A stretch of DNA of 23,363 nt, taken from assembly GCA_964546285.1 (NCBI GenBank), contig CAZJJK010000048.1, positions 1 through 23,363 on the forward strand. The letters run 5' to 3'. Both the position numbers and the translations under genes were made by a program. Shown here piece by piece: positions 14,562 to 22,043 of this stretch. Source of the stretch: CAZJJK01 sp964546285. Its GTDB lineage: Bacteria; Spirochaetota; Spirochaetia; Treponematales; Breznakiellaceae. Every line of letters begins with the position of its first letter. Within the stretch, counting starts at the first letter, position 1. The notes under the pieces are model-generated. The model was not told the origin of the DNA and ran no database searches. It saw nothing but the letters and a program-made list of their open reading frames with translations.

Positions 14562-15476
14562 TTAAAACCCAAAACGGGCGCCGACGCTTGCTTCCCAATT
14601 GTCTAAAGCGTTAGGGGAGAAGCTTCCGTTTGCGTATTGAATTTTAATAGGAAAGGATATTGTTGGCCGCTCGCTTGAAAACGGGTATAGTGTCATTTCG
14701 GTGTTAATAAGGAACGAAAGAACGTCAGCTGTATAAGCCGTGGCGGCTTCAGCCGAAAGCATAACTAAAGCCGAAGGACTTGCCGCGATAGAAAAGCGAG
14801 CGTAGATGCTTTCTCCCAGCTTTTGGCCTGAGTCCGCCATGTCATGGATCAACTCAAGGCCAGCGCTGGCTGACAAGGGAAAGCCAGGATACCAGAAAAT
14901 ATCGACAGAGGGAGACGCGCTATACGCGTTATTTCCATCAGAATAATGGGTGTACGAAGCCGCGGCTATTGGCTTTATCACTAGCTCGCCAGCGGGAATA
15001 GACAGACGGGCGGTAAGGGCGATCTTTGAGAAAGCGCCGCTTAGCCAACGCCATTCGCCCATCGGTTCAACTTCCCAAGAGAGCGCTTGTCCATTAACGG
15101 TTAGGGGTACGGACAGGGCTAAGCGCGCAAATCCAGTGTCCGAGGCGGCGCTGGCGGCGCCGTTCGTTTCTATGTGTAAGCCTAGCGCATTCATGCCGAA
15201 TAAACGGGAATAAAGCAGGGATAAACCTATATTCGCCTTTTCGCAAGCTGAAGAGCTTGTGGCGATTAAGGCCCCATCGGCGCTGAAGCGAAACAAATCC
15301 GTTTTGCCGATAGGGGATCGATAGAGAAAGGATAGATCGGTAAAAGCCGCTGGCCTGATATTCCCGTCAAAAGCGGTCGCCGCGCCAGCGCCTAACCCCG
15401 CGGAAAATTGAGCGTAAACGGATATGCCTAGCGCGCCCGCCAGAAAGGTGCCGATCAACGCGCTTTTCAAACTCAT
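14562..15476 (-). CDS. Probable outer-membrane beta-barrel protein, last gene of the ECF sigma operon
   Basis: The 304-residue protein starts with a signal peptide (about MSLKSALIGTFLAGALGISVYA). It consists of short alternating polar/non-polar strands rich in Ser, Ala, Gly and aromatic residues (SFLYRSPIG, RFSADGALIA, ARFSIAASPSALVMLSAEAA). It ends ASVGARFGF with a C-terminal phenylalanine, the usual signal for barrel assembly. The length fits a barrel of about 12-14 strands. No named porin family was recognised. Its ATG overlaps the stop of the gene before it (ATGA), and GGAGG stands upstream, so it is translationally coupled. Its place in the sigma/anti-sigma operon suggests an envelope role under that sigma factor. 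Confidence 0.75.
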   Translation of the reverse strand: MSLKSALIGTFLAGALGISVYAQFSAGLGAGAATAFDGNIRPAAFTDLSFLYRSPIGKTDLFRFSADGALIATSSSACEKANIGLSLLYSRLFGMNALGLHIETNGAASAASDTGFARLALSVPLTVNGQALSWEVEPMGEWRWLSGAFSKIALTARLSIPAGELVIKPIAAASYTHYSDGNNAYSASPSVDIFWYPGFPLSASAGLELIHDMADSGQKLGESIYARFSIAASPSALVMLSAEAATAYTADVLSFLINTEMTLYPFSSERPTISFPIKIQYANGSFSPNALDNWEASVGARFGF

Positions 15477-16171
15477 CTGATCCTCCGGAATATTTCGGTA
15501 TCGATTTGGAATATAGCGCCGCCTCTGTCCAGTGTTGAAGCGGCGATACTGGCGATTTCTGATGGCCGTAGTCCACCAGATACACCTCGAACAAAAAGGG
15601 CTGAAAGCTGAACGAATTTTTCAGTTTTTTCGGTGGAACGAACTAAAGCTTTCGTGAGCGTTTCCATTTCGGCATCCGTGAGGGTAAACCGGGTTCTTAC
15701 CGCGGCTGTCGCTAATAACGAATCCATGACGCGCCGCGCGCCAAATTCAAAGGCCATATCGGAAAATAACGAGGATACGACTTTGTTAGGAACGTTTGAA
15801 CGGAGGATAATCGCGCCAGACTTTAGAAAATAGTCACTATCAGGTTTTATACTGGGGGCGATAGGCAAGTTTTTATAAATAGTCAGCATAGCGATAAAGC
15901 GGAGGCAATCCTCGCGGATCGCCTTTAATAAAGCGCTGGATGGGACTTTTTTAATAGCGCCTTCACGCAGACGGTCCACTATCAAGTACCCGTTGACACC
16001 TAAAGCGACTGTTTCATCATATACCCGCTCCAACTCGACTTTAATATCACTATACGGTTTTGACTGTTTTTCCGAGAACCAAGCGGATAACTCGTTGGCT
16101 TGAATTGGTCTGGCCGCCGCAAAAAACAGAACGGCGGCCAGAAGCGCCAAGCCCAACGCCTTGTCTTTCAT
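15473..16171 (-). CDS. Exported protein of unknown function in the ECF sigma operon
   Basis: The 232-residue protein begins with a signal peptide (MKDKALGLALLAAVLFFAAARPIQA). The mature chain is predicted to be mostly helical, with stretches such as YSDIKVELERVYDETVALGV, KVPSSALLKAIREDCLRFIAML and TLTDAEMETLTKALVRSTEKTEKF. No lipobox, catalytic triad or cysteine pair is visible. It overlaps both neighbours by four bases (ATGA at each junction), which implies coupled translation and matched amounts. The family was not recognised. The helical character and position before a barrel protein make a periplasmic partner or adaptor plausible, but that is inference only. Confidence 0.75.
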   Translation of the reverse strand: MKDKALGLALLAAVLFFAAARPIQANELSAWFSEKQSKPYSDIKVELERVYDETVALGVNGYLIVDRLREGAIKKVPSSALLKAIREDCLRFIAMLTIYKNLPIAPSIKPDSDYFLKSGAIILRSNVPNKVVSSLFSDMAFEFGARRVMDSLLATAAVRTRFTLTDAEMETLTKALVRSTEKTEKFVQLSALFVRGVSGGLRPSEIASIAASTLDRGGAIFQIDTEIFRRIR

Positions 16172-16668
16172 AAGCCGTGGCCTTGATTATTACCGGAATT
16201 ACTAGAGGGAATAGCTCCGTTGTTGATAGAGCTGGAGCGGAATAAGGCGGCTGAAGAGCGCCCGGCGGATTTCCCGACCGTATCGTCTTTCCGACGGATT
16301 TCACCCAAACGTTTTAAGCTAGCCTTCGCGGTTAAAGCGGAGCGACTTAAGATAGAGAAGGTCTGAACGGATCTCGCTTTCGCTTGCTGTAAGCTTAATC
16401 CGCCACGTAAATCCATGTCGTATCGTGAAAAAGCATCAGCCGCCGTTTGGCCTAACTCAGCCGGATCCATGCCGGCTTCAATCGCCGCCATAAAAGCCGC
16501 GCTATGATCTTCTATATAGTCCTCCGGTGAAAGCGCGAAAGGGCGCTCTCCCAAATTGGCATGAAACGCGAGCCGGAAGCGAGTCTCCCAATCGCTTCCG
16601 CTTTCTTGGGCGTTAAGGGAGAAACAGAGCGTGAAGGCGGCCGCGAGTATGATTGCCGCTTTTGTCAT
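16168..16668 (-). CDS. Small exported protein of unknown function in the ECF sigma operon
   Basis: The 166-residue protein has a signal peptide (MTKAAIILAAAFTLCFSLNA, cleaved before QESGS), with GGAGG 6 bases ahead of its ATG. The mature part has a helical N-terminal domain (FRLAFHANLGERPFALSPED, then AAFMAAIEAGMDPAELGQTA), a basic middle, and a disordered Ser/Asn/Gly-rich C-terminus (NNGAIPSSNSGNNQGHGL). It lies 10 bp after the anti-sigma gene and overlaps the next gene by four bases. No family was recognised. Low-complexity tails of this kind are common in proteins that sit against the cell wall; its actual role is open. Confidence 0.72.
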   Translation of the reverse strand: MTKAAIILAAAFTLCFSLNAQESGSDWETRFRLAFHANLGERPFALSPEDYIEDHSAAFMAAIEAGMDPAELGQTAADAFSRYDMDLRGGLSLQQAKARSVQTFSILSRSALTAKASLKRLGEIRRKDDTVGKSAGRSSAALFRSSSINNGAIPSSNSGNNQGHGL

Positions 16669-16678
16669 AGCGGACCTC

Positions 16679-17308
16679 CTATATTCTTAACAAAGAATCG
16701 ATGTTCCCGAAACCGTCATCAACGATTTCCTCCGAGGCGGGATCCGGCACCAAAGCGCTGCCGTCCAATAAAAAGCTGTATGTATAAACCTGATCCTTGC
16801 GTAAGTCTATGCTGATACTCCATTCGCCGTTTTCGCCGCGTTCCATAGCCCGTCTTTCGTTTTGGGACCAAGAGGGGAAGGATCCAATTAAATGGACGGA
16901 TGAAGCTGAAGGAGCGTAAAGTACGAATCGATAATTAATCGTATCAACGGCGGCGGGCGCAATAAGGCCTCTGATCATAAATCCCGCCGCGAAAAGAAAG
17001 ACTGCCATAGCGGCGGCTATCAAGGGAAGAAAACGTCCCCTTGCCGTATTCCAACGGGAAGGACTAGCGGTGGCTTTTCGTATTAAAGACATGGTACGCG
17101 CTGGAAAAAACGGATCATTTTTTTCGGCGCTTATCGGACTAAGACCGGCGTCGCGATCCCATAAAAATGGTAAAGCGCCGTATTTTGACGCGCAGGCGGG
17201 ACAGTTATCTAGATGCTCTCGTGTTTCTTGTATTTCTTCCGCGTTGACGGTATTCTGTGGCGCTTGTATCCACTGTTTGACCCTTTTGGCCAGTTCCGCG
17301 CATTCCAT
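16679..17308 (-). CDS. Membrane anti-sigma factor with zinc-binding N-terminus and extracytoplasmic CBM48/AMPK-type domain
   Basis: The 209-residue protein has three parts. The cytoplasmic N-terminus carries H32-x3-C36-x2-C39 (HLDNCPAC) with C3 before it, the zinc anti-sigma (zf-HC2) signature that clamps an ECF sigma factor. A single membrane helix covers about 94-114 (FLPLIAAAMAVFLFAAGFMI). The outside part (about 125-205) reads RFVLYAPSASSVHLIGSFPSW, then GEWSISIDL, VYTYSFLLDG and a conserved-looking DPASEEIVDDGFG. This is the pattern of the early-set glycogen-binding domain seen in AMP-kinase beta subunits and isoamylase N-termini. The gene follows the sigma gene by 19 bp. The design suggests that a carbohydrate or surface signal controls sigma release. 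The zinc part is firm; the ligand is unknown. Confidence 0.88.
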   Translation of the reverse strand: MECAELAKRVKQWIQAPQNTVNAEEIQETREHLDNCPACASKYGALPFLWDRDAGLSPISAEKNDPFFPARTMSLIRKATASPSRWNTARGRFLPLIAAAMAVFLFAAGFMIRGLIAPAAVDTINYRFVLYAPSASSVHLIGSFPSWSQNERRAMERGENGEWSISIDLRKDQVYTYSFLLDGSALVPDPASEEIVDDGFGNIDSLLRI

Positions 17309-17327
17309 ATCTAGGTATACCCCTTTT

Positions 17328-17888
17328 TCACCGCTTTGGTTGCTTAGTTTCCATCAATTTTATCATTTCTTTTCGTGATCTAAACAGTCTGGCCTTCACC
17401 GCGGATTGATTTAAGGAAAGGGCTTTAGCGACTTCCGCTACGCTAAGCTCGGCGAAATAATATAATTCCGCGATACGCCTATTCTTTCCGTTGAGTTGTG
17501 AAACAAGCTTACGGGCCATGTCCGCTTCCAGCCATTCCTGGCCCTCATTTCGCGGCGAAGAAGCGTCATAATATGTTATTAAGCGATCAACTGTTTTAAG
17601 ATCGCGTTTAAAGCGTAATTTTTTATCGGAGACACAGGAATGAGCGACCGTGAAAAACCAAACAGCGAAACTATATGTGGAATTATAGGTGGAAAGCTTC
17701 TTAAAGACTTTTAGAAAAACGTCCTGCATCGCGTCTTCAACCTCGCTTTGTGGTATGCGGGAGCGGCAAAAAGAACGTAAACGTTTTTCATACGCGCGGA
17801 CGATGGACTCAAAAGCGTCAATATCGCCGGAGAGAACTTGCGTGGCTATTCCGGCTTCCCACCCGGGTGTTTCCGTTTTATCCATCAT
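17328..17888 (-). CDS. ECF-type RNA polymerase sigma factor (sigma-70 family)
   Basis: The 186-residue protein has sigma region 2 (about 28-95; EVEDAMQDVFLKVFKKLSTY with WFFTVAHSCVSDKKLR) and region 4 helix-turn-helix (about 130-178; AELYYFAELSVAEVAKALSL followed by NQSAVKARLFRSRKEM). Regions 1 and 3 are absent, as in ECF sigma factors. It heads a five-gene operon whose second gene is its presumed anti-sigma factor. The ATG at 17888 (or the adjacent one at 17885) has no Shine-Dalgarno, and a good promoter lies close upstream, giving a leader of only about 6-9 nt. That promoter looks like a housekeeping type; I could not identify an ECF self-promoter. Confidence 0.93.
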   Translation of the reverse strand: MMDKTETPGWEAGIATQVLSGDIDAFESIVRAYEKRLRSFCRSRIPQSEVEDAMQDVFLKVFKKLSTYNSTYSFAVWFFTVAHSCVSDKKLRFKRDLKTVDRLITYYDASSPRNEGQEWLEADMARKLVSQLNGKNRRIAELYYFAELSVAEVAKALSLNQSAVKARLFRSRKEMIKLMETKQPKR

Positions 17889-17900
17889 GATTGCTATCTC

Positions 17901-17929
17901 AATGTATCACCAGTGACGGGATGGCGCAA
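17901..17929 (-). promoter_or_regulatory. Sigma-70-type promoter of the ECF sigma operon
   Basis: TTGCGC at 17929-17924, 17-bp spacer, TACATT at 17906-17901. Twelve bases then lead to ATG 17888. The -35 box forms one foot of the palindrome at 17924-17950. Confidence 0.65.
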
Positions 17930-17950
17930 AAAAAAACGTTTTTTTTGCGC
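17924..17950. repeat. A/T-run palindrome between the divergent genes
   Basis: GCGC, nine A, CG, eight T, GCGC form an almost perfect 27-bp palindrome; GATGG and CCATC just outside extend it with a two-base bulge. It can end transcription on either strand (stem plus T-run) and also contains TTGCGC at each foot, one on each strand. Confidence 0.7.
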
Positions 17951-18028
17951 AACCATCGCCGCTTAGGGGCGGTATACCTAGCCGTACCCCGTATGGTGGT
18001 ACATCAGACAACGCGTAGGAGGACTACT

Positions 18029-18559
18029 ATGAAAAAGCTAATATTAGCCGTAACGGCCGTTTTACTACTTGCCCCTTTGGTTTTAGCCGCCGGAAATGCA
18101 GAAAAACTAGAGACTCTTGAAGGAGAGGTTGTGTTAACCACGAATGCCGCGGGGCTCCCTGCCTTAATGCTCCGAATGGCTGATGGTGAACTCTTGGAAG
18201 TCGGAATTGGGGAAGCGGAGCTGGAGAAACTTCAGCTTCAAGTTGGTCAGCGAATCCAAGTTCAGGGCGTATTTATAGGTGCGACCTCTGAGAATCAGAT
18301 TCAGGAAAAGGTCTTAGCTCGGACTATGGTAGTTAATGGGAAAAAAGAAGCAATTGCCGAGCCAGTACAGTTGACTGAACGGGAAAAACTTCAGGTCCGC
18401 GAATATGAAGCGGAACAAGCGGCGCTCCGGACCAAAGAGCAGGAACGTGTCGGCGGTGGAGGGGAATCAGCTGGTTCAGGTTTAGGAGAAAGCCAGAGCG
18501 GTTCAGGGTCTACCGATCCAGCTTCCGGCTCCGGTCAGGATGAACGCGGTAATAACTAA
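18029..18559 (+). CDS. Small exported protein with a probable OB-like domain and disordered tail
   Basis: The ATG at 18029 has AGGAGG 6 bases upstream and starts a signal peptide (MKKLILAVTAVLLLAPLVLA, then AGNAEK). A longer frame upstream has neither. The 176-residue product has a compact beta-rich domain (about 28-110: TLEGEVVLTTNAAGLPALML, GQRIQVQGVFIG), reminiscent of the bacterial OB-fold used in periplasmic stress proteins. After it come a charged helix (LTEREKLQVREYEAEQAALR) and about 45 residues of Gly/Ser-rich disorder. The family is uncertain. It is divergent from the ECF sigma operon across 140 bp and could be one of its targets, though no matching promoter was proven. Confidence 0.8.
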   Translation: MKKLILAVTAVLLLAPLVLAAGNAEKLETLEGEVVLTTNAAGLPALMLRMADGELLEVGIGEAELEKLQLQVGQRIQVQGVFIGATSENQIQEKVLARTMVVNGKKEAIAEPVQLTEREKLQVREYEAEQAALRTKEQERVGGGGESAGSGLGESQSGSGSTDPASGSGQDERGNN

Positions 18560-18584
18560 ACCAAGGCGAGCAAGAGCTCGTATT

Positions 18585-18631
18585 AGCGCTAAAGGCCCTG
18601 GACGTATAGTCTGGGGCCTTTGGCGCTTTTT
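18585..18631 (+). terminator. Strong rho-independent terminator
   Basis: AGCGCTAAAGGCCC and GGGCCTTTGGCGCT form a long stem, extended inward by GGAC/GTCT, followed by TTTTTC. It ends the small exported-protein gene. A weaker CGAGC/GCTCG pair lies just before it. Confidence 0.9.
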
Positions 18632-18806
18632 CTTAATTCAGTTATATAAAAAGAGGCTATCCCAAAGGCCACAAAATTATTGGATCTGACATTTCTAGGC
18701 TAGTTCAGTTTTCATTCAAATATATTTATTATATAGAAATAATAATCAAGGGAAAAAATTTGAGCTGCATAAAATTTAGGATTTTGCCAGCGGTATATAA
18801 CCCTTA

Positions 18807-19118
18807 CTAACTGCTGCCAATTCTGTTGTAGCCTTGGATCGCGAATTTTCATTAAAAAATATCTAAGGGTCTGATATAGTTGAGTACGATCCTTTGGTTG
18901 GGGTTTGTAATTATCTGGTAGCTAAGTCCTAAATCACGGGTATTTCTCATGTGCTCTGTGTCAAACATAGTTATGCTCAGTACTGAGGCTTAAGCGCTTG
19001 ATAAAAAAGGCTTGTCTAGAGCTGGTTTTGTCTCAAGCCCTGTAATTGAAAAATTACTAAATTATATTTAGATATGGAGATACGTGTTTATTTTTTCAAC
19101 AGAATTGATAGCAGTACA
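18807..19118. mobile_element. Non-autonomous inverted-repeat element, copy 1 (312 bp)
   Basis: The left end ACTGCTGCCAATTCTGTTG (18810-18828) is matched at 17 of 19 bases by the inverted right end (19097-19115). Three bases outside each end lie 9-bp direct repeats, TAACCCTTA (18798-18806) and TAAACCTTA (19119-19127), alike at 8 of 9. The interior is AT-rich and holds no convincing gene, so a transposase must act in trans. The right flanking repeat contains the stop codon of the ABC permease gene at 19125-19127. The 165 bp between the preceding terminator and this element hold nothing I can recognise. Confidence 0.7.
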
Positions 19119-19124
19119 TAAACC

Positions 19125-19949
19125 TTATGAGCCTGTTCCTGTATACGTCCTGGCGCCTCTCATCCAAAAGCGGTAACTGAGGTAAAAGAAGGCCACGCCG
19201 ATAGTCGGAGATAACCAAGTGAGGAGCGGAATCTCCGTTGGCCGAATAAAAAGCAGTCCTGGATAATAGGCGATAAACGCTATTGGTATGACAAAAGTGA
19301 AAATGAAGCGGAAGAGAGGATTAAATATGGTTACAGGATACTTAGCGTAATCCTTGAATTTAGCCGCCATAACCATAACATAGCCTGAATTGATTATCCA
19401 AAAACAGCTTGCGGCGGCGAAATTCATAAGCGCGATCATAAACAGAGAGGCGGTTAAAAGAGCGATTATAAGCTGAATGATGATCAAAAAGGAGACGCTA
19501 AGTTCCAAAATATTCCATGCGTAAACAAGCGTCACAATTCCGAACGCGAATTGCCCCAAGCCTTTAATGTCAAAAACCTCGGAGACAAAGTAGAAAAATA
19601 AATTGATAGGACGGAAACAATACTTAATGAAGTCGCCGGAGTAGACATAGAACCGAAGACTCCAGTTGTTATCAAAAAAGCATTGTACGGGGGTAAGCGA
19701 AATCAACGAAAAGCCGTAGAGAAAGAGCATTTCGTGATAATTCCAACCCATGACTGAAGGGAAATTCTGAAACATGATCCAAAAAGCCGCGAAGCCAGCT
19801 ATATTAGTGAAGATGATTCCCATCGTGGAGATGATGAAATCGCTTCGGTAACTGAGTTTGCTTTTCAAATCCTGAATTAGGATTCTTTTATAAATGTTCA
19901 AATAAAATTGAATCCCTTGCTTTTTCATACGCCGCCGATCAACCGCCAT
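19125..19949 (-). CDS. ABC exporter permease, COG3694-like (ABC-2 family), third gene of the operon
   Basis: The 274-residue protein has about six hydrophobic helices, the normal topology of this half-permease. It starts with a positively charged, amphipathic N-terminus (QFYLNIYKRILIQDLKSKLSYRSDF), which is typical of this ABC-2 subfamily (Pfam ABC2_membrane_6). It overlaps the upstream permease gene by 11 bp, so the two are coupled and probably form a heterodimer energised by the ATPase encoded first in the operon. The substrate is unknown; a cyanobacterial system of this general type has been linked to viologen export, as I recall it. The stop codon lies inside the flanking repeat of a mobile element, so that insertion may have changed the extreme 3' end. 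Confidence 0.88.
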   Translation of the reverse strand: MAVDRRRMKKQGIQFYLNIYKRILIQDLKSKLSYRSDFIISTMGIIFTNIAGFAAFWIMFQNFPSVMGWNYHEMLFLYGFSLISLTPVQCFFDNNWSLRFYVYSGDFIKYCFRPINLFFYFVSEVFDIKGLGQFAFGIVTLVYAWNILELSVSFLIIIQLIIALLTASLFMIALMNFAAASCFWIINSGYVMVMAAKFKDYAKYPVTIFNPLFRFIFTFVIPIAFIAYYPGLLFIRPTEIPLLTWLSPTIGVAFFYLSYRFWMRGARTYTGTGS

Positions 19950-20742
19950 TTACCGTAATTTGCTTAATGGACTTCATCCAGAATAGATCGCTCGCGATAC
20001 CCATAAAGATAAGCCAAAAAAACTGGACGCCGATCATACTAAAACGTTCTCCTATCGGCATATTATAATCTAACAGGAGCTTTAGAGGGGTGTTGTAGAT
20101 AGCTTGAAAGGGTAGATACATAACGACCTTGGCGAAAGAAGCCGGGAAAAAGGCTAACGGTATACTGGCGCCGGAAAGGAGCAGAACTATCACTTCCTTC
20201 ATGATGTTGATACCCCAGATAGATTCCGTGTACAGGCAAATCGTTGATACAAAAAAATTCACGAAAAAATTAATCATTATAGCAAAACCAACGGCTACCA
20301 TGAAAAACCCGAGGTTTAGTCCGATATGGATGGCGCCGTTTAGGACGAAATGAACTACTAGAAAAGTTGGTAGAAAGGTAAAGAAAAAGGATGGAACAAG
20401 GCTACCCGCGGATTGGAAGAACATATAGCGTCTGAATTTTATAGGTTTTATCAGGTTTAGAACTATTTTTCCGCTTTGTATATCACGGCTCATGTTCCAG
20501 ACTAAGTAGGTTTCCATAAAATAAAACAGAGCGGTCGCGAGCACCAAGTAGATCATGGTGTCCTCAAAACTCATGCCGTTAACCGTCGGCGTGTTGACCG
20601 AATTGAAAATAGCCCGCCAAAGGAAATAGATAATGACCAAATAGATAAGGTTCCCGACTATGGTCACCACGGTTCCTATGCGGAACTGGAAGGATTCGAG
20701 TATGCCCGCTCTAATAAGGGTGAGGTATTTTTTGAAGATCAC
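19939..20742 (-). CDS. ABC exporter permease, COG4587-like (ABC-2 family), second gene of the operon
   Basis: The 267-residue protein has six hydrophobic stretches and opens MIFKKYLTLIRAGILESFQF, followed by VGNLIYLVIIYFLWRAIF. This resembles the partner permease of the COG4586/COG4587/COG3694 exporters. The GKIVLNLIKPIKFRRYMFFQ segment after the second helix is a familiar cytoplasmic loop in this group. Its ATG overlaps the end of the ATPase gene by four bases and its end overlaps the next permease by 11 bp. All three gene products would therefore be made together in one inner-membrane complex. Confidence 0.9.
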   Translation of the reverse strand: MIFKKYLTLIRAGILESFQFRIGTVVTIVGNLIYLVIIYFLWRAIFNSVNTPTVNGMSFEDTMIYLVLATALFYFMETYLVWNMSRDIQSGKIVLNLIKPIKFRRYMFFQSAGSLVPSFFFTFLPTFLVVHFVLNGAIHIGLNLGFFMVAVGFAIMINFFVNFFVSTICLYTESIWGINIMKEVIVLLLSGASIPLAFFPASFAKVVMYLPFQAIYNTPLKLLLDYNMPIGERFSMIGVQFFWLIFMGIASDLFWMKSIKQITVNGG

Positions 20743-21785
20743 TCTATACCCCCCTCATAGATTTTCTTGATGACGCTCTCCGTGGAAATTTCTTCTAATT
20801 TCATATCGAAGATCTGATAATTACTTTGAATCGTTTTAAGAATTTCCATTAGGGGAGTTTCGTCTTCGTTGATAAGAACATCGAGCCAGCTATCTTTGCG
20901 CGTGACAATCAGAGATGAGGCGGACGGGTGATCGCGACGGAGCTTTTCCTGCACAACAGCGGACTGCCTTTCCAGCGTTTCCTCGGTTAGTTGTTCCGCT
21001 TCGTTTGCCAGCCGCAGTTTGAGCGTTCTATACGCACCAAAATATCGTTTTAGGCTAGCGCTATCGTTATCGTATAATAGTGCCCCCTTATCGATAATAA
21101 CGATACGTTTGCATAGCGCGTCCACGTCTCCCATATCGTGGGTTGTGAGAACTATTGTCGTTTTTTTCTCTTTATTCAGTATGGCGATTAATTCCTGGAT
21201 TTTGCTTTTCATCGATATATCAAGACCGATAGTCGGCTCGTCCAGAAAAACTATTTTCGGATTATGCAAAAAAGCGGCCAGGATATCGCTTAGGGTTCTT
21301 TGTCCAAGAGAAAGTTGCCTAACCGGTTTATGAATGATGTCGTCCAGCTTAATAAGGGTAGCGTATAAATCAATCATATCCTTATATTCTTTATCGCTTA
21401 CCTGGTAGATATCCTTGAGGATATGGAAGGATTCTATAACCGGCAAAGCCCACCATAGTTGAGAGCGCTGGCCAAAAACAACTCCAATTTCTTGGGCTAC
21501 CCGTGTCCGCTGTTGATGGGGAACCCGCCCGTTTATCAAGATTTCGCCTCTGGTAGGCTCCAAAATCCCGGTCATGATTTTAATGGTAGTTGATTTTCCC
21601 GCGCCGTTTGGCCCCAAATAACCGACTATCTCTCCTCGTTCAATATTCAAAGAGACGCGGTCCACAGCTTTTATGATTTTATAGTCTCTGGAAAACAAAT
21701 CAAGAAAGCTTCCTCTTAAGCCTTCCCTACGATTCAGAATCTTGAATTCCTTTGTAATGTCTTTGAGAGAAATCGCCTTTTCCAT
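20739..21785 (-). CDS. ABC exporter ATP-binding protein, COG4586-like
   Basis: The 348-residue ATPase has Walker A GPNGAGKS (about 58-65), Q-loop region VVFGQRSQLWW, a signature motif LSLGQR (about 159-164, one change from LSGGQ that is usual in this subfamily), Walker B with FLDEPTIGLD (about 181-190) and H-loop TTHD (about 215). The N-terminus carries an extra charged stretch (LNRREGLRGSFLDLFSRDYK) before the first strand, and the C-terminal 110 residues form an additional domain; both are typical of COG4586 rather than ordinary ABC-2 ATPases. GGAAAGAG precedes the ATG. It powers the two permeases encoded after it. The direction is export by family; the cargo is not known. Confidence 0.95.
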   Translation of the reverse strand: MEKAISLKDITKEFKILNRREGLRGSFLDLFSRDYKIIKAVDRVSLNIERGEIVGYLGPNGAGKSTTIKIMTGILEPTRGEILINGRVPHQQRTRVAQEIGVVFGQRSQLWWALPVIESFHILKDIYQVSDKEYKDMIDLYATLIKLDDIIHKPVRQLSLGQRTLSDILAAFLHNPKIVFLDEPTIGLDISMKSKIQELIAILNKEKKTTIVLTTHDMGDVDALCKRIVIIDKGALLYDNDSASLKRYFGAYRTLKLRLANEAEQLTEETLERQSAVVQEKLRRDHPSASSLIVTRKDSWLDVLINEDETPLMEILKTIQSNYQIFDMKLEEISTESVIKKIYEGGIE

Positions 21786-21935
21786 AATTCTCTTTCCTTA
21801 TCCCAGTAGCGGTTCAGCCGTTTATTTTAGGGTATCATAGTACTCTTTTAGTTTCTATTGGAAATGTTGGTTTAAATTTCGAAATACACTTGAAATATGA
21901 GGTTTTAGCGAAAAGCGCTTGTATTAAAGTTCCTA

Positions 21936-22034
21936 AGGGCTGCCAATTCTGTTGTGGCCTAGTAGACAGGACTATTTCGCCAGATGCCTGACGAAGCAGC
22001 CCGATCCGGGTTGTTCCTTAGAATTGGCCGCCGT
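21936..22034. repeat. Decayed copy of the inverted-repeat element (about 100 bp)
   Basis: GCTGCCAATTCTGTTG at 21939-21954 is identical to the corresponding bases of copy 1's left end. AGAATTGGCCGC at 22020-22031 matches its inverted complement at 11 of 12. The outer bases and the 9-bp flanking repeats are not preserved, and the interior is shortened. It lies in the gap between the ABC operon and the membrane-protein gene. Confidence 0.5.
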
Positions 22035-22043
22035 TTGTTAGGG

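Noticed and set aside
17891..18028. Longer N-terminus for the small exported protein
   Set aside because: The extension runs through the A/T palindrome; the internal ATG at 18029 has a strong ribosome site and opens a signal peptide.
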